From: RI-153 sp041391225
Lineage (GTDB): Bacteria > Chloroflexota > Anaerolineae > Caldilineales > Caldilineaceae
DNA length: 64,000 nucleotides
Assembly (NCBI GenBank): GCA_041391225.1
Contig: JAWKOL010000007.1
Location: 62,001-126,000 of the forward strand
Direction of reading: 5' to 3'
This document shows positions 48,552 to 58,598 of the stretch, piece after piece. Position numbers and translations under genes: made by a program. The notes beneath the pieces were generated by a model. The model was not told where the DNA came from. It worked only from the letters and a program-made list of their open reading frames with translations, and made no database searches. The stretch's first letter is position 1, and each line of letters starts with the position of its first letter.

Positions 48552-49490
48552 TTCTTTCCCATCCAACACCCCTGTCACCTCTGCATATTCCTCCGCGCTC
48601 AGGTTCCACTCCGCCGCTTTGGCATTGGATTGGACCTGTGACAGTTTGGTCGCGCCCGAGATGACGGAGCTGACCTGCGGTTGGCCCAGCAGCCAGGCGT
48701 GGGCGAGTTCCACCATGCTGTGTCCGCGGTCTTCGGCCCAGGCGGTGAGCTTTTCGACGATGGCGTAGTTGGCGTCGGTCATGTACTTTTGCACGTAGGG
48801 GCTGTTTTCACCGCGCGAACCAGCGGGGGCGGCCTCGCCGCGCTTGTACTTGCCGGTGAGGAAGCCGCCGGCCAGCGGGAAGTAGGGCAGGATGCCGATG
48901 TTGTGCGCGTTGCAGTAGGGGACCATCTCCCGCTCCAGATCGCGCTCGAACATGTGGTAGTGCGGCTGAATCGAGACGAACGACGTCCACCCCTTCAACT
49001 CGGCCAGCACATTGGCGCGGGCCAACTGCCACGCCATGTAGTTCGACGCCCCAATGTAGCGGACCTTGCCGCTGCTCACCAGATCGTCCAGCGCGCGCAG
49101 CGTCTCTTCGATGGGGGTGGTGTCGTCCCAGCGGTGCATCTGGTAGAGATCGATGTGATCGCTTTGCAGGCGGCGCAGGCTGGTCTCGACGCCGCTGACG
49201 ATGTGATAGCGCGACGAGCCGTAGTCGTTGGGTCCGTCGCCCATCTTCATGTGGACCTTGGTGGCGAGGACAACCTTGTCCCATTTTCCCTTGAGCGCGA
49301 CGCCCAGCGTCTCCTCGGAACGTGTCCCCGCGTAGACATCGGCGGTGTCGATCAGGTTGATCCCCAGATCGATGCAGCCGTCCACGATCTCGTTGACGCC
49401 GGCCTGATCGACCTTGCCGCCGAATTGATTCGTCCCCAGCCCGATGACGGAAACGCGCATGCCGGAATGGCCGAGTTGTCGGTATTGCAT
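48549..49490 (-). CDS. Aldo/keto reductase
   Basis: 313 aa from ATG 49488-49490 with AGGAG 6 nt upstream. NADPH-dependent TIM-barrel oxidoreductase. The catalytic tetrad is Asp and Tyr in DTADVYAGTRSEE, Lys in VLATKVHMK and His in LYQMHRWDD. The cofactor-binding end is VSSVISGATKLSQVQSN. It resembles the AKR subfamilies acting on L-glyceraldehyde-3-phosphate or voltage-channel beta-like proteins. Substrate unknown. Confidence 0.93.
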   Translation of the reverse strand: MQYRQLGHSGMRVSVIGLGTNQFGGKVDQAGVNEIVDGCIDLGINLIDTADVYAGTRSEETLGVALKGKWDKVVLATKVHMKMGDGPNDYGSSRYHIVSGVETSLRRLQSDHIDLYQMHRWDDTTPIEETLRALDDLVSSGKVRYIGASNYMAWQLARANVLAELKGWTSFVSIQPHYHMFERDLEREMVPYCNAHNIGILPYFPLAGGFLTGKYKRGEAAPAGSRGENSPYVQKYMTDANYAIVEKLTAWAEDRGHSMVELAHAWLLGQPQVSSVISGATKLSQVQSNAKAAEWNLSAEEYAEVTGVLDGKE

Positions 49491-49543
49491 TGGTGGCTCC
49501 TGTTGAGTGTGTTGGTGATGTGTTGGGGTGATGGTTGGGTTGA

Positions 49544-49642
49544 GTAATGCGTAATTCGTAATGCGTAATTGGTCGACCGAGTTGGTCGCCAATTGGCAAG
49601 TGATTTTGTCAACGAATTACGCATTACGAGTTAAGCATTACG
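49544..49642. repeat. ATTACGCATTACG-family palindrome
   Basis: Left arm TAATGCGTAATTCGTAATGC, core GGTCGCCAATTGGCAAGTGA, right arm AACGAATTACGCATTACG. The tRNA nucleotidyltransferase stop TAA (49624-49626, minus) and its last residues MLNS lie in the right arm. Confidence 0.88.
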
Positions 49643-52374
49643 ATCTCTTCCGCCAATCGCCGCTCATCCTCCCCTCGCCCAATCTCGCCATCGATCAGCG
49701 CCGCACGCAGACGACGCAGGATTTTGCCGTAGATTGGGCCGGGTTTGATGCCCATGCTGCGCAGCGCGCCGCCGTCCAGGCTGGGGTGGACGTGACGCCA
49801 GGTGGTCATATAGCGGCGCAGGCGGGCGAGGAGCAGCGGGTTCTCTTCGACGATGGAGAGCAGCAGCAGCGCCGCCGGTGTACCACGATCCAGGATCGCT
49901 GCAATCTGGCTGTCGGGCAGCGATGGGTCTTCCAATTGGGGCAGGTACGCTTTGAGAGCGCGCAGTTTGCGCATCATGCGCTGGGTTTCGCCGCGCAGCA
50001 TCAGGCGTTGGATCACGGCGTCGTCGGGATCGTGGGCCGGCGACGACTCGTCGATCTCGTCGTCGGTGGGCGGGGCGCTGGCGGGCAACAGCGGGTAGAT
50101 CAGCAGCCCCCAGTAGAGACGCGGCAACGGTTCGCCTGTCTCCAGATCGCAGGCTTCGGCCACCAGCGGATCGTCGGCTGGATCGTCTGCAGCGGCGCGA
50201 CGACGGCGCAAGGCTTCGAACTGTGCTTCCATTTGCGCGTCGGCGTGAAACTGGGGATGAATGGCGGCCAGCACGCCCAGTCCGTCGAGACGGCGGATGG
50301 CCTTTTCGGGGCGATCTTCCTGCAGGATGCGCTCCAACTCGTGGCGGATGCGCGCCGGGCTGATGCGGTCGATCAACTGGACGGCGTCGCGCAGCAGTTC
50401 CAGGGTGCGCGGCTCGATGGCGAAGTTGAAGCGTTGTTCGTAGCGCACGGCGCGCAGGATGCGCGTGGGATCGTCCACGAAGCTGAGGCTATGCAGCACG
50501 CGGATCAGCTTGCGACGCAGATCCGAGAGGCCGCCGTAGAAGTCGAGCAGATCACCCCACCGATCCGGCGTGAGGACGACGGCCAGCGTGTTGATCGTAA
50601 AATCGCGGCGGTGCAGGTCGAGTTTGATGCTGCCTTGCGCCACAGTGGGCAGGACAGTCGGCTCGGTGTAGAACTCGGTGCGCGCGGTCACAAAGTCGAG
50701 GTGAGCAGGCAGATCCGGCGCGTTGCCCAGGTCGGGGCAATCCAGCGGACGGTCGGGATCGTCGAGGATCCACTTGGCCGTGCCGAACCGCTGGTGGGTG
50801 ACCACGCGCCCGCCGCAGCGCAATTGCATCTGCACGATCAACTCGATGGCGTCGCCTTCCACCACGATGTCCATGTCGGCGCCGCCATTGGATTCACCTA
50901 CCCGATCCAGCAGCAGATCGCGGGCGAAGCCGCCCACCACGTAGACGGAAAAGCCCATGCCCGCAGCGGTTTCACCGGCCATGCGCAGCAGCAGGTGTTG
51001 GGTGGGCGTGAGCGCGTCGACCAACTGCCGCTTGACGTCGGCGACCTGATCGGAGATCGGTCCCTCGTCGGCCCACAGCTTGATCAGGTCGGTGCGGGTG
51101 ACAATGCCGATGATCTTGCCGTCTTCGTCCACCACCGGGATCTGGCCCCAGCCGCTCTCGATCATGCGGCGGTGCAGCTCGTCAATGGGCGCGTCGGGGC
51201 CGATGGTGACGTCCCCCGCGCGCATGATCTTGTGAACGGGACGGTCGCCCAACTTGTGATCGATGGCGCGGTCGGCGTCGCGGCGGGTGAGGATGCCCAC
51301 CAACCGCTCGTGATCGTCCCCTTCTTCCACAACCGGGAAGCCCTCGTGGCCGTAGCGGCGCATGAGACGGGCGGCCTCTTCCACAGGCAGGTTGGGCGGC
51401 AGCAGTTGCGGACGTCCGCGGCTCATGATCTGGCGCACGGTGACAGGCGGGCGCGTGTGCCTTCGCGCCAGCGAAAGGACGCGTGCGCGCACGTTTTCCA
51501 GTTTGCCGTCGCGCAGCATGGCCGCGGCGGCGCGGTTGTGTCCGCCGCCGCCCAGGGCGTCGGCCACCTTGCCCACGTCTACGGCGTCGGTGGTGCTGCG
51601 GGCGACAACCTGGATGCGGTCCCCCAGGTCGACGACGAGGAAGATGCCGTCGGGATCGTAGAGTTCGCGCAGCTTGTGCGCCAGCGCGCTGAGTTCGTCT
51701 TTGAACTCGTGGGCCGTGGCCGTGGCGAGGACGATGGATTGCCCGGCGATCTCCATGTGCTCGGCGTTGTCGATCAACTGCTGCGAAAGGGCCAGTTGGG
51801 CGTCGCTGAGCGGGTAGTGCATGAAGCGGTTTAGGACTTCGAGATTGGCCCCCTGCTCCAGCAACCAGCCGGCGGCGCGCAGATCGCGGTGCGTGGTGGA
51901 CTTGTAAAGCAGGCTGCCTGTGTCTTCGTAGATGCCCAGGGCGAGCAGCGTGGCCTGCAACGGGCGCAGATCGTAGTGCTGCTGCATGAGTTTTTCCACG
52001 AGCAGGGTGGTGTTGGCGCCTACGTTCATGGGGCCGAGCGCCTCTTCCCAGCACTGCCAGCCTTCGGGCATGGGTTCGTCGACGCTGTGGTGATCAATGA
52101 CGAGGAAACGGGTCTCCTTGCCCATGCCTTTCACCGAATTGAAGCTGCGTGTGTCCACGAGGATGGCCAGATCCACGTCCTGTCGCGTCATCTCCTTGGC
52201 CTCGACGAAGGGGAACTGGTTCCTGTAGAGCGCCAGGAAAGCCCGCCCATTGCGGTTGATCGAACGCGGCAGCACCGGCGTCGCGCCGGGGAAGACCAAA
52301 GACGCGCCGAGCAGCGAGGCCAGCGCGTCGAAGTCCGCGTGTTCATGGGCAAGGATGACGGTGTTGGGCGGCAT
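49624..52374 (-). CDS. DHH-CBS-poly(A)-polymerase-type tRNA nucleotidyltransferase (CCA- or A-adding)
   Basis: 916 aa from ATG 52372-52374. Order: DHH phosphoesterase domain (HEHADFDALAS, DHH 94-96), DHHA1 with GGGGHNRA (275-282), two CBS domains (about 310-370 and 380-435), then a class II nucleotidyltransferase head with GGFARD (481-486) and carboxylates Asp500/Asp502 in ADMDIVV, followed by the RNA-binding neck and tail. Aquifex and relatives have this architecture in an A-adding enzyme that works with a separate CC-adding enzyme. The tRNA-Leu in this window lacks an encoded CCA and needs such activity. The longer upstream frame crosses a repeat and another gene. Confidence 0.92.
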   Translation of the reverse strand: MPPNTVILAHEHADFDALASLLGASLVFPGATPVLPRSINRNGRAFLALYRNQFPFVEAKEMTRQDVDLAILVDTRSFNSVKGMGKETRFLVIDHHSVDEPMPEGWQCWEEALGPMNVGANTTLLVEKLMQQHYDLRPLQATLLALGIYEDTGSLLYKSTTHRDLRAAGWLLEQGANLEVLNRFMHYPLSDAQLALSQQLIDNAEHMEIAGQSIVLATATAHEFKDELSALAHKLRELYDPDGIFLVVDLGDRIQVVARSTTDAVDVGKVADALGGGGHNRAAAAMLRDGKLENVRARVLSLARRHTRPPVTVRQIMSRGRPQLLPPNLPVEEAARLMRRYGHEGFPVVEEGDDHERLVGILTRRDADRAIDHKLGDRPVHKIMRAGDVTIGPDAPIDELHRRMIESGWGQIPVVDEDGKIIGIVTRTDLIKLWADEGPISDQVADVKRQLVDALTPTQHLLLRMAGETAAGMGFSVYVVGGFARDLLLDRVGESNGGADMDIVVEGDAIELIVQMQLRCGGRVVTHQRFGTAKWILDDPDRPLDCPDLGNAPDLPAHLDFVTARTEFYTEPTVLPTVAQGSIKLDLHRRDFTINTLAVVLTPDRWGDLLDFYGGLSDLRRKLIRVLHSLSFVDDPTRILRAVRYEQRFNFAIEPRTLELLRDAVQLIDRISPARIRHELERILQEDRPEKAIRRLDGLGVLAAIHPQFHADAQMEAQFEALRRRRAAADDPADDPLVAEACDLETGEPLPRLYWGLLIYPLLPASAPPTDDEIDESSPAHDPDDAVIQRLMLRGETQRMMRKLRALKAYLPQLEDPSLPDSQIAAILDRGTPAALLLLSIVEENPLLLARLRRYMTTWRHVHPSLDGGALRSMGIKPGPIYGKILRRLRAALIDGEIGRGEDERRLAEEIVMLNS

Positions 52375-52426
52375 GGTGATTTGGGATTGGTGATTTGGGA
52401 TTGGTGATTGGTGATTTGTGATTGGG
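52375..52426. repeat. Short GATTTGGGATTGGT direct repeat
   Basis: Units GATTTGGGATTGGT and GATTGGTGATTTGTG repeat across the whole gap between the tRNA enzyme and the RHH gene. It is simple-sequence-like, similar in style to the GGGGACT array. Confidence 0.6.
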
Positions 52427-52735
52427 TCAGAGCGGATCGTTGTGCTGTTCGTCGATCCAAACGTCGAATTCACCGGGTTGGACGGGATGGCGCTGGTAGC
52501 CTTCGAGATGTTTCTGTTCCAGTTCTTGGGTGCAGCGGATTGCAGCGATGCGCGTGAGCAGTTCGTCCACGCGGTCGGAGGTGAGGGTCTGTTCGAACAG
52601 AACGGGATTATCGGTGTCCTGATACTGCCTGAGCAGCCCAATAATGTATTCGTCCAGCGGCATTCCAGCCAGACCTGCAGAAACAGCGAGTTGGCGATGC
52701 AGCGATTCTGGCAGTTGAATGGTGACACTTTTCAT
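52427..52735 (-). CDS. Ribbon-helix-helix (CopG/HicB-antitoxin-like) protein
   Basis: 102 aa. The N-terminal strand VTIQLPESLHRQLAVSA and helix MPLDEYIIGLLRQ are a ribbon-helix-helix DNA-binding motif, as in antitoxins. The C-terminal half is acidic, ending WIDEQHNDPL. No toxin-like reading frame lies on either side, so it may be an orphan antitoxin or a general regulator. Confidence 0.75.
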   Translation of the reverse strand: MKSVTIQLPESLHRQLAVSAGLAGMPLDEYIIGLLRQYQDTDNPVLFEQTLTSDRVDELLTRIAAIRCTQELEQKHLEGYQRHPVQPGEFDVWIDEQHNDPL

Positions 52736-52841
52736 GGTTGCATTCCACGGTGTAGAACGTTTGGACTGAAGCGAGTATACCCTTTTCCATTGGGTTTCTC
52801 AAATGGATCTGCGTCAAAGGCGTACGAAGTTGAGCGCGAAC

Positions 52842-52905
52842 AGTGCCAGGCACGGGCCAGGCTCACGCTGTCTAGCGCGAAACGAACCGGCCCGTGCCTG
52901 GCACT
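52842..52905. repeat. 17-bp perfect hairpin (AGTGCCAGGCACGGGCC)
   Basis: The stem 52842-52858 pairs perfectly with 52889-52905 around a 30-nt loop. There is no T run. It lies between the RHH gene and the convergent-side end of the amidohydrolase. The stem itself contains the small palindrome TGCCAGGCA. Confidence 0.85.
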
Positions 52906-52929
52906 CTTCCCGAGGTCGCCGTAAGCGAT

Positions 52930-54333
<1,404 letters not shown>

Positions 54334-54417
54334 TGGTGTACTCTTAGGGTGGTAGATGGTAGGGTGGCAGGTGTGCTACGGCGAATCACCCACCTCGTCG
54401 TGTCTTCGCCTCTCCGC

Positions 54418-55272
54418 TCACCGCTCATTGCCCGACGGCATGCGCTGTTCCAGCCAACGCACCAGCAGCGAGAGGGCGACGGTCATCACCAGGTAGAGGA
54501 AGGCGACGACGTTGTACGTCTCGAAGAACTGGAAGGTACCGGCTGCGTAAACCTTGCCCATCTGCGTGATGTCGGGAACGCCGAGGACGGAGACGAGCGC
54601 CGAGTCTTTGAGCATGGCGACGAAGTCGTTGCCCAGGGGCGGCAGCACGCGGCGGATGGCTTGGGGCAGGATGACGTAGCGCATGGCCTGCCAATAGGAC
54701 ATGCCCAGGCTGCGCGCCGCTTCCATCTGTCCGCGTTCGATGCTTTCGATGCCGGCGCGGAAGATCTCTGCGATGAAGGCGCTGTAGCCGATCACCAGGG
54801 CCAGGATGGCGCGGGAGGTGAAGTCGAGGCGACGGATGCTGAATTCGGCCAGCGGCGCGCCCAGTGGCGTCAACCCCAGCCCGTTGAGCTGCACCCCGAT
54901 CCAGTTGACCGCGTCCACGATAACGGGTGCGCCCACGAAGGCGACGTAGTAGAGGATCACCAGCATAGGCACGCCGCGGATGATCTCGATGTAGAACGTG
55001 CCGACCTCGCGCACCACACGTCCGCTGGAAAGACGCATCAGCCCCAGCACCAGCCCCAAGAGGACGGCGAACAGATACGCCACCACGCAGACATAGACCG
55101 TCACCCCAATCCCCCGCGAAACCGCGTCGAAGATGACGCGGTAATCGGCGTCGGTGAGGAGTTCCCACAGCATGAAAATGCCGATCAGCACCGCCACGAT
55201 CAGCCAATACGGCAATCGGGCGAAGAGATCGGCGGGCGAGCGGCGGGTGCGAGTCGAGGCTAGTGTCGTCAT
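54418..55272 (-). CDS. Polar-amino-acid-type ABC transporter permease
   Basis: 284 aa from ATG 55270-55272. HisMQ/GlnP-type permease: FYIEIIRGVPMLVILYY in the first half, the EAA loop MEAARSLGMSYWQAMRYVIL, then PQAIRRVLPPLGNDFVAMLK and DSALVSVLGVPDI. About five to six helices. Its binding protein is the next gene upstream. No matching ATPase is present in the window. Confidence 0.93.
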   Translation of the reverse strand: MTTLASTRTRRSPADLFARLPYWLIVAVLIGIFMLWELLTDADYRVIFDAVSRGIGVTVYVCVVAYLFAVLLGLVLGLMRLSSGRVVREVGTFYIEIIRGVPMLVILYYVAFVGAPVIVDAVNWIGVQLNGLGLTPLGAPLAEFSIRRLDFTSRAILALVIGYSAFIAEIFRAGIESIERGQMEAARSLGMSYWQAMRYVILPQAIRRVLPPLGNDFVAMLKDSALVSVLGVPDITQMGKVYAAGTFQFFETYNVVAFLYLVMTVALSLLVRWLEQRMPSGNER

Positions 55273-55403
55273 GGTACGGGGGATTGGGGACTGGGGATCG
55301 GGGACAGGGGATCGGGTTGACAACGCGACTTGTCTCAAGCGAGTCGCGTTGTCCGCCCAATCCCCAGTCCTCAGTCCCTAATCCCCAGTCCCCAATCCCC
55401 TTC
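55273..55403. repeat. Hairpin with GGGGACT-type arms
   Basis: The left arm repeats GGGGACT/GGGGATC and the right arm is its inverted CCCCAGTC series. In the centre GACAACGCGACT pairs with AGTCGCGTTGTC. The whole gap between permease and binding protein is therefore a large imperfect palindrome built of the same heptamer as the 37429-37714 array. Confidence 0.8.
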
Positions 55404-56321
55404 CTAATTCGAGCTGTAAAGGAAGAACCACTTCGTGTTCAGATACTCGTCGTAGCCGTCGGCCTGGATCGACTCGATGGCGGCGTTGAATGGGTCGACG
55501 AGGTCAGAGTCGAGTTGGAAGATGAAGCCGAAGTTGTCGGTGGCGAGGGCGTCGCCCACGATCTTGAGGGCGTCGGGGTTGGCGCCGATGTAGCCGCGCC
55601 CGCTGGCCGCGTCCACCAGGACGAGATCCACGTCGCCCGCAATCAGCGCTTGCACCATAGCGCCGAAGTCGTCGAAGATGAGCACGCGCGGGTTGCTCTC
55701 GTCACCGTCGAGGACGTTGTAGATGGCGGTGTAGAAGCCGGTGCTTCCCGTCTGCGCGGCCACGAGCAGCGCTTCGTCGGCGTTGAATTCTTCGGGCGTG
55801 CTGAACCGTTCTTCGTCGGCGCGCACGAGCATGTACTGGGCGCTGGTCATGTACGGGATGGAGAAATCGACCTGCTGGGCGCGTTCCTCGGTGATGGTGA
55901 TACCATCCATGCCCACGTCGAACTGACCTTCGGCCACCGCCGGAATCATGGCCGACCACGACGATAGGCCCCATTCCACGGTGCAGTTGAGGCGGCGGCA
56001 GATTTCGTTGGTGACGTCATATTCCCAGCCGCCGGGTTCACCCGACGCCGGATCGACGAAATTGAGCGGCAGATAGCTGTTCGAGGTGACGACGGCCACG
56101 CTGCGCCCGCCCAGATCGGGCAGATCACGGTAGACGAAGTTGGTGAGTCCTTTGTCGGCGACGGTGTCAGATGATGCCGCGGCAGACGGTGCGGCGCTTT
56201 CGGCGGGTGCGGCGTCACCGGATGCGGGTGTCTCTGCCGGAGCCGGGGCCACGCAGGCGCTGATCAAAAGCCCCAACAGCAGCACGAGCACGGGGAGGAA
56301 GGTTGAACGTTTGAAGGTCAT
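55404..56321 (-). CDS. Amino-acid-type ABC substrate-binding lipoprotein
   Basis: 305 aa. The lipobox is LISAC with Cys23, then an Ala/Pro/Ser-rich spacer. The SBP_bac_3 domain begins LTNFVYRDLPDLGGRSV. Family markers are GGWEYDVTNEICRRL, FDVGMDGITITEERAQQVDF and QTGSTGFYTA. It binds a small solute outside and delivers it to the permease downstream. Its leader and first ~100 codons are base-for-base identical to the truncated copy upstream. Confidence 0.95.
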   Translation of the reverse strand: MTFKRSTFLPVLVLLLGLLISACVAPAPAETPASGDAAPAESAAPSAAASSDTVADKGLTNFVYRDLPDLGGRSVAVVTSNSYLPLNFVDPASGEPGGWEYDVTNEICRRLNCTVEWGLSSWSAMIPAVAEGQFDVGMDGITITEERAQQVDFSIPYMTSAQYMLVRADEERFSTPEEFNADEALLVAAQTGSTGFYTAIYNVLDGDESNPRVLIFDDFGAMVQALIAGDVDLVLVDAASGRGYIGANPDALKIVGDALATDNFGFIFQLDSDLVDPFNAAIESIQADGYDEYLNTKWFFLYSSN

Positions 56322-56386
56322 GGGTTTCTCCGTTGCGGGTTGCGAGTTGCGGATTGCGAGTCAATGTCGTCACGCTAAGTTCGACT
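56020..56386 (-). repeat. 367-bp identical direct repeat (other copy 56753-57119)
   Basis: The two blocks appear identical by eye at an offset of 733 bp. Each holds the leader (about 65 bp) plus the first ~100 codons of a binding-protein gene. Beyond the block the two genes are clearly homologous but diverged. Confidence 0.9.
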
Positions 56387-57054
56387 GCACGGTGGCGCCG
56401 AAGTCGTCGATAATAATGATGCGCAGGTTGGCTTCGTCGCCGTCGAGGATGTCGTAGATGGCGGTGTAGAAGCCGGTGGTGCCTGTCTGCGCCCACCAAC
56501 AGCGATTCATCGGCGGCGAATTCTTCGGGCGTGGTGAAACGATCTTCGTCGGCGCGGACAAGCATGAACTGACGGCTGGTCATGTACGGATCGGAGAAGT
56601 CGATCTGTTCGTCGCGCTCGGCGTTGATGGTGATGCCGTCCATGCCGATGTCATACTGTCCTTGCGCCACCGCCGGGATCATGGCTTCCCAAGACGAGAC
56701 GCCCCATTCCACGGTGCAGTTGAGGCGGCGGCAGATCTCCTGGACGGCGTCGTATTCCCAGCCGCCGGGTTCACCCGACGCCGGATCGACGAAATTGAGC
56801 GGCAGATAGCTGTTCGAGGTGACGACGGCCACGCTGCGCCCGCCCAGATCGGGCAGATCACGGTAGACGAAGTTGGTGAGTCCTTTGTCGGCGACGGTGT
56901 CAGATGATGCCGCGGCAGACGGTGCGGCGCTTTCGGCGGGTGCGGCGTCACCGGATGCGGGTGTCTCTGCCGGAGCCGGGGCCACGCAGGCGCTGATCAA
57001 AAGCCCCAACAGCAGCACGAGCACGGGGAGGAAGGTTGAACGTTTGAAGGTCAT
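56370..57054 (-). pseudogene. Truncated second copy of the binding-protein gene
   Basis: It starts exactly like the full copy and then diverges (AVQEICRRLNCTVEWGVSSW, INAERDEQIDFSDPYM). There is one frameshift near 56500 within VGAQTGTTGFYTAIY. It ends DDFGATVQSNLA, where the last four codons come from the duplicated leader of the next gene, so the C-terminal ~80 residues are missing. It is probably non-functional if the assembly is right. Confidence 0.85.
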
Positions 57055-57119
57055 GGGTTTCTCCGTTGCGGGTTGCGAGTTGCGGATTGCGAGTCAATGT
57101 CGTCACGCTAAGTTCGACT

Positions 57120-57389
57120 AACTGCGGGGAGAGCACGCCCGCGTGCGGCTTTCGTTGTGTAGATCCGCACCCTGGGGTGCTCACTCACGCTAGATGGCAT
57201 TGAGTTGCTGGTTGCGATCAAAGTAGCCAGATCCTAGCGTAGAGCTATCCCTTTGGCAAAAAGGAAGCACTATCAACCCAATGTCATTCAGTTAAGCAAC
57301 CACCCCTCAAATATCCGCGGAGAAAGCACGCCCTCGTGCGGCTGTACTCGTGCAGCCCCGCATCTGGGGGTGCTCACTCCGCGCTGAAC
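57120..57389. repeat. Intergenic region with two related GCACGCCC hairpin units
   Basis: Units 57124-57187 and 57317-57380 share the pattern GAGA(A)GCACGCCC(G/T)CGTGCGGCT ... GGGGTGCTCACTC and face the same way. A weaker relative is at 24171-24222. No gene is seen between them. Confidence 0.65.
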
Positions 57390-58453
57390 TCAATGACATT
57401 GACTATCAACCACTTGGAAAACGCACACCCAATTGATCGCGTCAGTCGGATTGGCGTAGACGGCGAGGAAGGCGTCGGCGGCGTCGACGAAGGGGACAAT
57501 TGGATCGACCAGGTCGTCGGACGTGAGCACGCCCCGCTCGAAGAAGGCAACGACGGTGCGTTCCAGGCGGTCGAGATCCCACAGCGGGTGCTGACGGGAC
57601 GGGTTGTCCCACACCGGCATGCTGCTGATCAGTTCGAGCCGGTTGTGGTGCCATTCTGCGCCAAAGGGGACATGGCTGTGATCGCCCTTGTAGTAGCCCA
57701 GGGTGACAATACGGGCGCACTGCTGCACAGAACGCATGGCATCGTAGAGAGCGGTAGTTGCCGCTGGCTTCAATGGCGACATCTGCGCCCTGTCCTGGCG
57801 TGGCGCACGGCGAGGCCCACATCGGTGGACGTGGGATCGAGGGTAAGGTGCGCGCCTAATTTTTCCGCCAAAGCACGTCGCTTGGGCAGCGGGTCCACGG
57901 CGATGACGTTGAGACAGCCGGCCTGCGCCAACAACTGCACCACGAACAGACCAATCGCGCCCAGTCCGGTGATGACGGCGTTGTCGCCCAAGGTAATACG
58001 GGCGTCGCGTACGGCGGCGTAGGCGTAGAGCGCGGGATCGAGGCAGACGGCGTCTTCGGGAGACACGTCCGCGGGCAGGAGATGGACCTGCGCGGCGGTC
58101 TTCGTCACCGTTTCCGCGATAGGGCCGTAACAGTAGACGCGTTGCCCCACGGTGAAGTTGTCCACGGCGCTGCCCACTTCTGTCACCGTACCCACGGACA
58201 TGTTGCCCACGAACTGGCCCAACATGCCGCCCGGCTGCGCGTCTGGGTTCTCCTTCTTCACGAAGAGGCGCTGCCCCGCATCAAACCGCTGATCCTGGAA
58301 GGGCGACTCGCCGCTGAACAGATGAAAAATTGTGCCATGCTTGATGGCGGCAAACTCACAGCGAAACCGCACCTGATCGGGCAGGAGCGGCTTGTCTTTG
58401 TACTCGGCCAAAATCACGTGCTGCGGCTGATCGACGTAGAGTCCGCGTGGCAT
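57390..58453 (-). CDS. Zinc-type (MDR) alcohol dehydrogenase, frameshifted
   Basis: About 350 aa. The N-terminal GroES-like part reads RGLYVDQPQHVILAEYKDKP; a clear Cys-His-Glu zinc site is not obvious. The Rossmann part is NAVITGLGAIGLFVVQLLAQ with VIAVDPLPKRRALAEKLGA. The frame is lost near 57810 (expected ATPGQGADVAIEASGNY in another frame) and again near 57775, then continues LYDAMRSVQQCARIVTLGYYKG. A last shift near the end may give a natural LGVRFPSG terminus. It resembles sugar-alcohol or threonine-type dehydrogenases. It is upstream of the binding proteins on the same strand. Confidence 0.85.
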
Positions 58454-58497
58454 GGGGGTCTCCGGGAGAGATTGTGGTTGGATGAAAGATGATTAGA

Positions 58498-58598
58498 CGT
58501 AATGCGTAATCCGCAATGCGTAATTCGTTGACAAAGTGAGCGCCCAATTGGGAACACACTTCGTCTGCCCATTACGCATTACGAGTTACGAATTACGT
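58498..58598. repeat. ATTACGCATTACG-family palindrome
   Basis: Left arm CGTAATGCGTAATCCGCAAT, core GCGCCCAATTGGGAAC, right arm CATTACGCATTACGAGTTAC. The Gfo/Idh/MocA stop TAA (58579-58581, minus) and its last residues IRNS are in the right arm. Confidence 0.85.

Noticed and set aside
49561..51834. 757-codon open frame opposite the tRNA nucleotidyltransferase
   Set aside because: Shadow of a gene with clear DHH, CBS and nucleotidyltransferase motifs; starts in a palindromic repeat.
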